NCBI GenBank assembly: GCA_024138025.1
Contig: JAMXBD010001194.1
Coordinates: 124,001-188,000, forward strand
DNA length: 64,000 nt
Direction of reading: 5' to 3'
Source of the DNA: Combretum micranthum
Taxonomy: Eukaryota > Streptophyta > Magnoliopsida > Myrtales > Combretaceae
The notes under the pieces are model-generated. The model saw only the letters and a list, made by a program, of their open reading frames with translations. It had not been told where the DNA came from and made no database searches. Numbering within the stretch: the first letter of the stretch is position 1; every line of letters starts with the position of its first letter. Shown one piece after another: positions 1 to 9,805 of the stretch. Made by a program: the position numbers and the translations under genes.

Positions 1-1427
1 ATTAATACGGGTGTCGTCCTCTAGGATCTGGATATCAAGTACTAGTATTACCGTTTCTCTACTATGTAACCGATAATTTTGATGATTACTATTTTATCTA
101 ATTTACTTTAAAATACTATTAACACAACTTCCAATAACCAAACAAGATTCAATAAGGTCTAATAATCCAGGTTTTGTCTTACTTTCAATTTATCATGTGA
201 ATCATTGACAATCTTTATTAGATAATTTAGATTAGTTCTTAAGCTATAGAGTTCCTTGAGCAAATTATCAATTCTTTCGAATCTAACAATTTATCTAAAC
301 CTAGATTAATCGATTAGGATGTCTCCTCAATCAATAGCAACCTAAATTTGCATTAATAACATGAACTCTTAAAATAGAAGATTCTTGCTATTCTATGTCT
401 AGAATTACAAACAAATCTCTTCAATTTCATATATCAATTCATAAAAGTAATTTTCAATTAACTTAATGAAATTCATGCATAAATCTGTATTTCCGGACAT
501 ACAAACTTAAGAACGGTTAACAAACATGCAATTGAACAAAAGAACTTCATTAATTCATTAAGAACAAAGTCTCAACACATGATAAATATGAAATTCGACA
601 AAACCCAGATCTGAAAAACTACTCCTTCATAGTAATTAATAGTAATACATGAAATTCAACATAGAAATTCGAACTCATGATACTACCCGAAAGGATTATA
701 GCTCAAAGTGTCGGATCTTCAATCCTTGATGATCTTGATTTGTTATTGGAATCTCCAGAACTTCCTTCTCCTTTGAAAACTCTCGTTATCAAAATCTTCT
801 CTTCTTTTTCTTCCACCATCTCCTTTTTATAATCATCTTCAATTGAATGGAATTAATTGCTCTTGATGAGGAGAGATGAAAGGTTTTGGAGGTTATGAGT
901 CTTTTGGCCCTTCAAGTAACGCTCCTTCCATAACCGAAATAAACGTTTTTGTCTTAAAATGGAGGTTACTGTAGTTAAAAAGTCGTTTTCTCATTGAATG
1001 ACTTTTTATTAAATCAACAGGGCGGGTGACAGGTCATGTCTCACAAATGTCCTTTGCAAAGTTCAATTTCCAGGTTGACATGGTGAGAGACAGGTCATGT
1101 CTTGCAAATGTCTTTTGCAAAGTTCAATTTCCAGGTTGACATGGTGAGACAGGTCATGTCTTGCAAATGTCTTTCAAAAGCTTGATTTTCATTCTTTAAT
1201 TTTGCTTCCTCCTTGCAATGGTTGAAAAACATAGCTTGATCTTGTCATTTTGAGTTCTTCTTAATCCAAAATTTGCATTTTTGACCCGTCTTTGCTTTCC
1301 TTGAAAAATATTTCCTTTAAAGACCTGAAAGCATACATTAATGTTTTGAAGTGCCAAATTCTTAATAAAAATGATCAATAAAGGTTCATTTTGGCATTCA
1401 CAAAATATGAATAAATTTGGTTTATCA
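1..1427 (-). repeat. 3' LTR of the minus-strand element (partial)
   Basis: Nearly collinear with 5744-7161. It ends at TTTATCA, directly followed by the polypurine tract (seen as AATTCCCCCACACTT on the plus strand). It contains three copies of a 61 bp minisatellite unit starting at 1028, 1089 and 1148. The third is out of register by two bases because of a 2-bp deletion relative to the other LTR. Confidence 0.92.
1028..1185. repeat. LTR minisatellite, 61 bp unit, three copies (3' LTR)
   Basis: Units start at 1028, 1089 and 1148 with GACAGGTCATGTCT, followed by CAAATGTC and TTCAATTTCCAGGTTGACA. The third copy is partial. Confidence 0.9.
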
Positions 1428-1464
1428 AATTCCCCCACACTTGAGTTTTTGCTTGTCCTCAAGC
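1428..1464 (-). other. 3' polypurine tract with adjacent hairpin
   Basis: On the minus strand a hairpin GCTTG-AGGA-CAAGC (1451-1464) is followed by AAGTGTGGGGGAATT, which abuts the TGATAAACC start of the 3' LTR. A G-rich purine tract at this position primes plus-strand DNA synthesis in LTR elements. The same hairpin-plus-purine arrangement recurs at 2628-2667. Confidence 0.85.
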
Positions 1465-2627
1465 AAACAATTAAAATCCATCATCAAATATACTCAAAAA
1501 TTTTCATAAGTTAAACATAGCATTCATTTTTATTATAGTAACTTGCTTTTATACCTACTGCTCAAATCTATTATTTAAATGTAATTGGCATACTTTAATC
1601 AAAATTCTAAGGCTAATCCAGGTAAGTTAAACTTTACCCTCACCAATTAAAAATAGCTTCCAAAGTCACAAAATAAACACAAAGTCAAACAATAGCAAAA
1701 GAGACCTAGTTATACTTCACCACTTTTTAACAAATATATAAACCTTCAACTATTTTTCTAAGCACAATAATCTAAAGTGAAAGTAATTGTATCTGTTCTT
1801 CCCCTGGATTTTCTCCCTTTAATTAAAAATCTCTTTAAAAATTTTTAGCTTTCAGAGGGACGGGTTTTTGCCCGCTTCTTTTCCTTTTCCTCTGGACAGG
1901 GTGTAGCCTGCATCTTTTCAGCTCTCTTTTTCAAGTTCATCTAATGAACTTTTGCCTTTTCGCCCTTCTCGTTATAGTGAGTTCATCGAGTCGGCACATC
2001 CCGGGCTCATCACCCAAGTGACCAGGTTTTAAAGGGACCCCATCGAACTCTCTACTCACTCTAACCTTCAAGTTAGGATACTCATAACTCAAATGCTTGA
2101 GTCATTGGAGTATAGGCCTTTTGATTTTTTCATCAATTGTATATAAGAGGCATGCTATTTGTATTTTAGCACAACAATTGATTATTTCAAAGAGATTTAT
2201 TCTAAAAAGGATCACCAAGTGATGAACTTCATATACTCTTTCACCAAAGATTAGGAGGGCTCTCAAAATATTTGAAAAGAAAATATACAAATCAACAAGC
2301 TTAGAACTACAACCATTTAACTTTCAACTAAGGACTTCGATCCACTTTTAGACTCTAGATTCCATCCCTAATTAGCAAGTAAGTTTACCACACCTAGATT
2401 TCATCCTACAATTTCAACTAAGTATACTAATCACAAAATAGATGAGTAAGGTATTATAAGTTTTTTTTTTTTTTTTTTTATTATGAATGCTATTTCTAAA
2501 CATTTTTCTGAGTATATTTTCAAGTATAATAGCAAAGTGTAAAGTGGGGTTTTTCACATTTACAACAAGCACAGGAAACCAAATTTTATCAATAGTATCC
2601 CTAGAATATCATCCCTAGAATTTCCCT
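1465..2627. other. Non-coding interior of the first element
   Basis: No credible reading frame. It contains GC-richer motifs around 1860-2060 and a poly-T tract near 2461. A minus-strand frame at 2102-2290 has no family resemblance and is not called. Confidence 0.6.
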
Positions 2628-2667
2628 AAATTCCCCCACACTTAAATTGGACATTGTCCCCAATGTC
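2628..2667 (-). other. Second, internal polypurine-tract-like module with hairpin
   Basis: On the minus strand a perfect 7-bp stem GACATTG-GGGA-CAATGTC (2650-2667) is followed by AAGTGTGGGGGAATTT. The purine tract is the same as the one at the 3' LTR. It lies 1.2 kb inside the element, so it may be an internal plus-strand priming site or a relic of an older LTR junction. Function is inferred. Confidence 0.6.
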
Positions 2668-2968
2668 AAAACATATATAATATAGTGAGGAATTAAAAGA
2701 AGGATGAGACTTCCCTGTTTAAGGATAAATTTGCAGCTTGCAAGAGTTCAACAAAAAGGAGTAGTAGTGACAACAAGTCAGGTCAGAGTTCATCTGGGCT
2801 GCAAAACAAAAGCATAGACAAAAGATAAAAACAAAAAAAAACAAACAAATGTCAGCACTCATGATTCTACTTGTAAGCCCTATAGAGTCTAACCCAAGAT
2901 TGGGTTCTCATAGATACAGTTATCCAATATATTATCAGCAATCATCAGAACAGTAAGATATCAAGGAA

Positions 2969-3112
2969 TCAATCTCCTTGATAATCAGGATCATCTTCAT
3001 CCTCATCCACTATCTTTTTCTGTTTCTTCTTCTTTGGTGGTGTAGGTGTTATGGTGGGTTCTTCTTCTTCCTCTTCCTCTTCAGATTCTTCATCATCTTC
3101 CTCGAATCTCAT
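2969..3112 (-). CDS. Short acidic/basic reading frame in the element
   Basis: A 47-codon minus-strand frame begins with ATG at 3112. It has an unbroken Glu/Asp stretch (residues 4-17), then a Pro/Thr linker, a Lys cluster (PPKKKKQKK), a second acidic run and ends DPDYQGD-stop. The run of GAA/GAG/GAT codons could also come from simple repeat expansion. It may be the C-terminal tail of a longer retrotransposon protein that has lost its front. No domain or enzyme motif is visible and no function is proposed. Confidence 0.35.
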   Translation of the reverse strand: MRFEEDDEESEEEEEEEEPTITPTPPKKKKQKKIVDEDEDDPDYQGD

Positions 3113-3782
3113 GGATGAAATCACAACAATCCGACCAACTCATCTTGAGTAAACTAAGGTATCTTGCAATAAACCAAACCCCATTCAACATGGATTACAA
3201 AAATCATAAATAACCCAACAACCATTTGACCCATAGGAATCACGCATATCATCAACCCAACACCCATTCATACATTCATTCATTTATCAAACCAAACAAC
3301 CCATTCCTAGATCTAAAGATTCATGCATGCATCATCTAAACCAACAATCTTACAAACAAACCATGGATCACGCATATATCTACTAACCTTAGGACAACCC
3401 AACAACCCATCAACAATGGATCACGCATGACAACCATTAATGCTCAAAAACCCATCAATCACGCATGACTAAGATTTCATTCTTCATCAAGAACGAATTA
3501 ATTTAGGGTGACATGCAATCAAAAAGCCTAAAATCCCAAATCAATACCTTTAATGGAGTCATGAATATGTAGATACTCAAAGATGAGAGATGATGAAAAA
3601 CTTACTTGGATTTCCCTTGATTTTTGCTTGAACTTTTTGTGAAATAAGAAGATAGAATGAGAGGATTTTATCTTTGCAAAGCAAGTCTCTTTGTATTCCA
3701 AACGCACAAATGAAATAAATGAAGGAAATAAATGAAAGCATACGTCTTTTAATGGAATGGGCAGTAAGTTACACGGCCAAAA
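3113..3782. other. Non-coding interior with recurring short motif
   Basis: No coding frame. The word AATCACGCAT or GGATCACGCAT recurs about four times between 3238 and 3470 in sequence rich in CAACCCA, which suggests a degenerate short-period repeat. Confidence 0.4.
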
Positions 3783-4190
3783 GACAGGCCGTGTCTAACA
3801 AATGTCGTCCATGCAAATTTTCCACAGCTTGTTACACGGCAAACGACAGGCCATGTCGCGCGAATGTCGTCTGGAAAATTTTCCACAGCTTGTTACACGG
3901 CCAAACGACAGGCCATGTCGCGCGAATGTCGTCCTGGAAAATTTTCCACAGCTTGTTACACGGCCAAACGACAGGCCATGTCGCGCGAATGTCGTTGGAA
4001 AATTTTCCACAGCTTGTTACACGGCCAAACGACAGGCCATGTCGCGCGAATGTCGTTCTGGAAAATTTTCCACAGCTTGTTACACGGCCAAACGACAGGC
4101 CATGTCGCGCGAATGTCGTCTGGAAAATTTTCCACACAGCTTGTTACATGGCCAAACGACAGGCCATGTCGTACGAATGTCGTTTTGACA
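3783..4190. repeat. Minisatellite, about 62 bp unit, seven copies
   Basis: Unit starts (GACAGGCC) at 3783, 3845, 3907, 3970, 4031, 4094 and 4158; spacing 61-64 bp. Each unit contains GACAGGCCATGTCGCGCGAA, then GGAAAATTTTCCACAGC and TTGTTACACGGCCAAAC. Most frames on both strands stay open across it, which produces several spurious overlapping reading frames. The unit is related to the 61 bp repeat in the LTRs of the same element. Confidence 0.95.
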
Positions 4191-4330
4191 GCAAATTTTC
4201 TAGTCTTTTTGTACCTTGTTTCCTCTCCAATATCCATCTTTTCCTTAAAATTATTGCCCAAGCATCCTAATCTGTTAGAAAAATAATAAAATCATGAGTT
4301 CAAAAACAAAAGAAAATAAATAAAAGAATT

Positions 4331-4383
4331 AGTCATGGGTTGCCTCCCAAGAAGCGTACTTTTTTAACGTCGTTGGCTCGACT
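4331..4383 (-). other. Conserved tail motif of Athila/Tat-type elements
   Basis: The minus strand reads GTCGAGCCAACGACGTTAAA, a short gap, then CTTGGGAGGCAACCCATGAC. Similar 'GACGTTAAA ... GGGAGGCAACCCA' tracts recur behind the coding region of plant Athila/Tat-like elements. Recognition is from memory and its role is unknown. It supports the minus orientation. Confidence 0.5.
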
Positions 4384-4562
4384 TATTAACAAAAATCATA
4401 CTCTCATCCACCAGGATCCCAAACAAATGTGTCCCAGACACAAGTTTTTATCAAAATTAGTAGAAATTTACTTCTCATCCTGGTTTTCTTTTTAAGCACA
4501 ACAAGATTCAGCAAAATTTTAGAAATTTTTCATGGGAGAGGGGTATTGGAAAATTGGTTCTA

Positions 4563-5093
4563 TCACAAAATCAATGATATATCCAATAGAATCATGATCT
4601 CCCAAACATCCAATGATCTCAAAGATGGAGAGAAATTAATATCTTCAATTGCAATCTGTTGTTCCATCTCTCTAAACATCTCTTCTTCTGGGGTAACTTG
4701 AGGAATGTCCTCCATATATGTGTTCTCAATAATTGGAGTACTAGGGAAAGGATTAAGATACAACACTTTAGTCTCCTCAGAATCATCTTTTTCCTTAATA
4801 GACTCCAACTTATCTTCATGATTGTTTAGATCTACCTTATGATCTTCAATTTCATTTTTCTTCTCTACCAATTCATCCTTCAATTTTGATGACTCCTCAA
4901 GTTGTATATTTAGATCATTTTCTCCTGATGCTTCGAAAGGACTTGTAATTATCTCCACAGGTACTTCCTCATGTCTCCCAAGAGTTTCTAAAGATTCAAT
5001 CAACCTACATACCCACTCTTGAGATGGTCCTAGAAGAGTGGCCAATTCTTCTAAACTTATGAGTTTGTAAATTTTAGGAGCACGGATTGCCAT
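4563..5093 (-). CDS. Retroelement reading frame, gag-derived, unknown function
   Basis: A 176-codon frame with ATG at 5093. Residues 1-40 look globular (start MAIRAPKIYKLISLEELA, then an EWVCRLIE helix). Residues 60-105 are highly charged and helix-prone (repeated Glu/Lys/Asp), like a coiled coil. The C-terminal part is acidic and hydrophobic. It sits downstream of a zinc-knuckle fragment and overlaps the frame at 5057-5335 by 37 bases, so the two may be one protein split by a frameshift. Position between primer site and polypurine tract makes a gag origin likely, but no named domain is recognised. It may be translated or may be relic. Confidence 0.45.
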   Translation of the reverse strand: MAIRAPKIYKLISLEELATLLGPSQEWVCRLIESLETLGRHEEVPVEIITSPFEASGENDLNIQLEESSKLKDELVEKKNEIEDHKVDLNNHEDKLESIKEKDDSEETKVLYLNPFPSTPIIENTYMEDIPQVTPEEEMFREMEQQIAIEDINFSPSLRSLDVWEIMILLDISLIL

Positions 5094-5335
5094 GAGTCTG
5101 CTTCAAAAAGCGCTTGCATCATACTAACAAACAAATCCATGTTATCATTTCTTGAATCAATGATCCGTTCTAAAATAGATTTTTCTTGAGGATCCTTTTC
5201 AGTATAGCTCAAGGAGGAAGATGGTATGCTTAATGTAGCTTGAGCATGGTCATAATGTGAATGTGAAGAAAAATGTGAGACAGGTCTCCCACTTTGACAT
5301 TCAAAAGTCCAATGCGTCCACCACACTCCTTGCAA
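5057..5335 (-). pseudogene. Gag-like fragment between zinc knuckle and coiled-coil frame
   Basis: A 92-codon minus-strand frame lies 16 bases downstream of the stop of the zinc-knuckle frame and overlaps the start of the 176-codon frame. Residues 35-92 include SSSLSYTEKDPQEKSILERI and a Met/Phe-rich helix, the kind of composition seen in gag-derived plant frames. Chance openness cannot be excluded, but three successive minus-strand frames in order suggest one broken gene. Confidence 0.35.
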
Positions 5336-5351
5336 ATCATATCATCAAGAG

Positions 5352-5504
5352 TCATAAGGTCAGTATCTGAAATTGTTGATATGAATCAATAGAGGATAAT
5401 GCATTTGTATAACAGGAGTTAGAAGGATGACAATATGGATTAGGGCATTTATAAGACTCATGATCACCTCCACAATACAAACACAAAAATCTGATGAAAT
5501 TCAT
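5352..5504 (-). pseudogene. Gag zinc-knuckle remnant
   Basis: A 50-codon minus-strand frame (ATG at 5504) carries CLYCGGDHESYKC at 5445-5483, a CX2CX3HX4C zinc knuckle followed by PNPYCHPSNSCY. Canonical retroviral-type knuckles are CX2CX4HX4C; the form with one residue fewer is common in plant gag-like proteins. Zinc knuckles bind the element's RNA for packaging. It lies about 120 bp downstream of the primer site, where gag is expected. The frame stops soon after, so the gag is broken or reduced. Confidence 0.6.
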
Positions 5505-5620
5505 AGTTCACATAGTCATGAAAAATCAAGAACACCTTTACTCAAAACGAATTACCCCAAAAAATAAAAAAAATGGTTACAGTAGTAGATACTAAAGCTT
5601 TTCCTAGTATTGGCTTACCA

Positions 5621-5640
5621 GATCCCCGGCAACGGCGCCA
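5621..5640 (-). other. Primer binding site, tRNA-Asp type
   Basis: The plus strand reads GATCCCCGGCAACGGCGCCA, the 3' end of plant tRNA-Asp including the terminal CCA context. The minus strand is therefore complementary to that tRNA and lies just inside the 5' LTR. This sets the element's orientation. Confidence 0.92.
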
Positions 5641-5646
5641 AAAACT

Positions 5647-7161
5647 TGATGATTGCCTTCAAGTGTAGTTTTAAATTTATAAAATCCCGTTCTTAATTCA
5701 CTATAAAGGCAATAGGCAGTGTACCTATCGATTGCAGAATAGAATTAATACGGGTGTCGTCCTCTAGGATCTGGATATCAAGTACTAGTATTACCGTTTC
5801 TCTACTATGTAACCGATAATTTTGATGATTACTATTTTATCTAATTTACTTTAAAACTATTAACACAACTCCAATAACCAAACAAGATTCAATTAAGGTC
5901 TAATAATCCAGGTTTTGTCTTACTTTCAATTTATCATGAATCATTGACAATCTATTAGATAATTTAGATTAGTTCTTAAGCTATAGAGTTCCTTGAGCAA
6001 ATTATTAATTCTTTCGAATCTAACAATTTATCTAAACCTAGATTAATCGATTAGGATGTCTCCTCAATCAATAGCAACCTAAATTTGCATGAATAACATG
6101 AACTCTTAAGAATAGAAGATTCTTGCTATTCTATGTCTAGAATTACAAACAAATCTCTTCAATTGCATAGATCAATTCATAAAAGTAATCTTTCAATTAA
6201 CTTAAATGAAATTCATGCATAAATCTGTATTTCCGGACATACAAACTTAAGAACGGTTAACAAACATGCAATTGAACAAAAGAACTTCAATAATTCATTA
6301 AGAACAAAGTCTCAACACATGATAAATATGAAATTCGACAAAACCCAGATCTGAAAAACTACTCCTTCATAGTAATTAATAGTAATACATGATTCAAATA
6401 GAAATTCGAACTCATGATACTACCCGAAAAGATTATAGCTCAAAGTGTCGGATCTTCAATCCTTGATGATCTTGATTGTTATTGGAATCTCCAGAACTTC
6501 TTCTCTTTGAAAACTCTCGTTATCAAAATCTTCTCTTCTTTTCTTCCACCATCTCCTTTTTATAATCATCTTCAATTGAATGGAATTAATTGCTCTTGAT
6601 GAGGAGAGATGAAAGGTTTTGGAGGTTATGAGTCTTTTGGCCTTCAAGTAACGCTCCTTCCATAACCGAAATAAACGTTTTTGTCTTAAAATGGAGGTTA
6701 CTGTAGTTAAAAAGTCGTTTTCTCATTGAATGACTTTTTATTAAATCGACAGGGCGAGTGACAGGTCATGTCTCACAAATGTCCTTTGCAAAGTTCAATT
6801 TCCAGGTTGACATGGTGAGAGACAGGTCATGTCTTGCAAATGTCTTTTGCAAAGTTCAATTTCCAGGTTGACATGGTGAGAGACAGGTCATGTCTTGCAA
6901 ATGTCTTTCAAAAGCTTGATTTTCATTCTTTAATTTTGCTTCCTCCTTGCAATGGTTGAAAAACATAGCTCGATCTTGTCATTTTGAGTTCTTCTTAATC
7001 CAAAATTTGCATTTTTGACCGTCTTTGCTTTCCTTGAAAAATATTTCCTTTAAAGACCTGAAAGCATACATTAATGTTTTGAAGTGCCAAATTCTTAATA
7101 AAAATGATCAATAAAGGTTCATTTTGGCATTCACAAAATATGAATAAATTTGGTTTTATCA
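5647..7161 (-). repeat. 5' LTR of the minus-strand element (complete, 1515 bp)
   Basis: Begins with TG and ends with CA on both strands. Its left edge abuts a six-base spacer and the tRNA-Asp primer site, which fixes it as the 5' LTR in minus orientation. Three 61 bp minisatellite units start at 6760, 6821 and 6882, about 250-400 bp into the LTR, which is where U3 is expected. Confidence 0.92.
6760..6910. repeat. LTR minisatellite, 61 bp unit, three copies (5' LTR)
   Basis: Units start at exactly 61 bp spacing (6760, 6821, 6882) and match those in the other LTR. The array was therefore present when the element inserted. Confidence 0.9.
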
Positions 7162-8241
7162 GTTTTCATCACAACCCAAGATCATAGGTGTAATGGTACT
7201 CATGATACCCATCACGGCCTTTGTCCCAAGCGTTACAAACCTTCTAGTATTATTCATAAAAAAAATTAAATTAAATTTTTTTGTTATAATTTTATTACTT
7301 TATATGTGTTTCCTTAATTGTTGCTTAGTTTTGTAATTAAGTAGAAAGCTTATATAACTCTATTGTGTGTATATTATATATATATATATATATATGTTAA
7401 GTGTTAAAGGGTTTAATGAATTAGTATAACTTAACAATGTTTTATATGTAATGGTTTCTTCGATGGATTTCCATACTCAACTAAGTTCGGATACCGGTCT
7501 TTTGTATGATAAATCTATTTATCAAGGTATACAATAATATGATTGTTGATTATAGGGTTATACATTTCTAATCCAATTCTAATTAAAGAGAAATTAAAAG
7601 TGTTTGTATTGGTTGTGCTCTTCGCCATTGAATTTGGTATAGGGAGCGGCAACCCTGTTAATGAGGTTAATATGGTAATTTAGGAGTTTAAGCCACTTTA
7701 ATTATGATGCAATGACTTTCTTTAGTGGCTCGGCATGTAATTGATAGGGGTTATAGTATCGGTGCAACATTTGCTTATTCTTAAAAGGATATAATATGAT
7801 TTACTTTCTAACTAAAAAGAAAAAAAAAGATTTAGTTCACATTTTATGAAGACGATTGAACTAGGTGATATTATGGATTAAGTTAAGTAAAGTTGAGTAA
7901 CGGCTGTAAATCCTAAATGAAATTATTTTTTCTTTGTGAGATTACATAAGAGATACAAGTATTTGCCCATGAGGCCTACCAGTGCACTCCCATACTGCTG
8001 TGGTGGTGGGCCGGGGATGGTAAATCGCTTCCCATAATTGAAATTGGAGTTTGAATACTCTAGTGATGTTTTGTTGAATTAAATAAAGAGAAATATTTTA
8101 TGATTTTTTCCTTGCATTAGTTTAGGAGTGTATGCCATATCATATTTGTTTTTGTTATCGTGTATTAGGGGCCTTTGGCTTACTTTTTCTCTTTTAGGTA
8201 TTGAAGAAGATGAGTTTTATGATTCCTTGGATTATGGGACG
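7162..8241. other. Intergenic stretch with two exon-like segments
   Basis: No complete gene is visible. Two short segments look exonic. 7951-8019 is open for 23 codons (includes LPMRPTSALPYCCGGGPG) and is bounded by AG and GT. 8198 onward follows a pyrimidine-rich TTTTTCTCTTTTAG acceptor. A (TA)n tract lies near 7377-7397. A host gene whose 3' part was split by the next solo LTR is possible, but no family is recognised. Confidence 0.3.
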
Positions 8242-9774
8242 TGTCATGCCCCAAAGGATACTCTAAACGCGACAGTCTACCACACTCAATATCTAAATTC
8301 AAGTATGACAACCTTAGTCATTCTATAAGTTTAAACACCGGGTATAAGGCTCACGTTCAACATATAGGGAACCATACTTTGAATCGAAATAACTTAATGA
8401 GACACACATAGCAATAAGAATGTAAATCATAATAGCTATAACCAAATAAATCTATTACATGATCTAAGGGCCACACCCCTGTCAAAATATTAAGAGTTCT
8501 TAAGTCCTCAAAAGTCTCTTACAACAACCATTATATATATTGATTAAGGAGATTCAATTAGAAGTCTATGCCTACATCTAAGTCTTGACTTCTTCAAAAA
8601 GCTCCTTAAATTCCAAAAGTTGTACTTGAGGAAAGTGGCTTCTTAGAGATAGCCATAAATATTTATACTGTAACAAGAAACTATAAGGGGATAAGCTTAC
8701 GAGCTTAGTGAGTTTCACTTCCAAAATTTAATACTCAACAAGCAATTTATATCAAACAAGTTATATTAACAACCATATGAAATGCACAAGCACGTGAGCA
8801 TATAATACATAAGACTTTCCAAGAGTCTTATGTTAAATGAATTTACGCCCTCCATTCGAGGTTAGGTGTTTCAGGCCCATACGACCATAGATTTCAATTT
8901 TTCTCATTTATATTGTGATTGATACAGGTGCCCACCTACACATAATTTGTAGTTGATACAAGTGCCTACACCACTACCATTTCAATTTCGGCTTATACGC
9001 CAACATTCGAGTTTACAGGCCCTTCATTGCCAAGCTATTATGCCTTCTTCTTACAAAGGTATAATAACCTATGCAATGTGACTCACATATGGTATGCATG
9101 GTCAATTTGATTATAAGATCATGTCATATTAATTTAACAATATATGGGTGATCATAGATATTGCAGACACTTCAATTCTATATTAAATCATACAAATATT
9201 TACAACAAGCCCATTTCGATATTCTTATCATTGATTCACCCAAGTAGAACTCACATACACACAATCAAATTTTATCTTGCCCTAATTCTAATGCCACTAA
9301 TGTTACAAGCACAGTCACAAGCATATAATTTAAAGATAGTGAACTTACTTTGCCATGGCGTGAAAATCCTCTTAATCATAATAGTCCTCGAGATGGTCTA
9401 ATCCATTTCCCAAGTCCCCTAATCAAAAGAAATAACTCCAATGGGTATTTCTATGAAGTTTGAATGAACTTATAAATTCCATTCTAACAAGTTCGTCAAA
9501 ATTTGTCTAAGAGGAAATTCTAATTTAAAATAGATATAACTTGGTCATTTTAACTCGGAATTTCGCATATTATATACCGATTTCTACCTATTTGACGAGA
9601 GCTATCTATTTCTAAAGTCATTTCCAACAAAAAAAAAGGTCGTTTGGTCCATGAACAGTAGGGTACAGAATGCTATACGAAATTCCCATCCCACAATTCA
9701 ACTCCTAGTTTCAAACCAAGCATCAATCCAAAGCTTTGATAGATACTTAGCTATCATTATATCTTGTAAGACTC

Positions 9775-9805
<31 letters not shown>

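Larger units (their letters stand above)
1..7161 (-). mobile_element. Non-autonomous LTR retrotransposon, minus strand, 3' end cut by window start
   Basis: Two long direct repeats, 1-1427 and 5647-7161, enclose a 4.2 kb interior. Read on the minus strand, the right LTR starts TGATAAAACC and ends ATCATCA. A primer site for tRNA-Asp follows six bases later, and a purine tract lies against the left LTR. The interior holds only short gag-like remnants, an acidic frame and a minisatellite; no protease, reverse transcriptase or integrase was found, so movement would need enzymes from a relative. Window base 1 aligns with base 5744, so about 97 bp of the 3' LTR lie outside the window. The LTRs differ by scattered substitutions and small indels, which suggests a fairly recent insertion. 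The target site duplication cannot be tested. Lineage (Athila/Tat-like) is inferred from the tRNA-Asp site and the tail motifs. Confidence 0.9.

Noticed and set aside
3783..4190. CRISPR-like regular repeat array
   Set aside because: Units are contiguous 62 bp tandem copies without unique spacers, in a plant retrotransposon.
3719..4286. Several overlapping reading frames of 70-180 codons on both strands
   Set aside because: They are translations of the 62 bp minisatellite, which happens to lack stops in most frames; repeated peptide blocks follow the DNA period.
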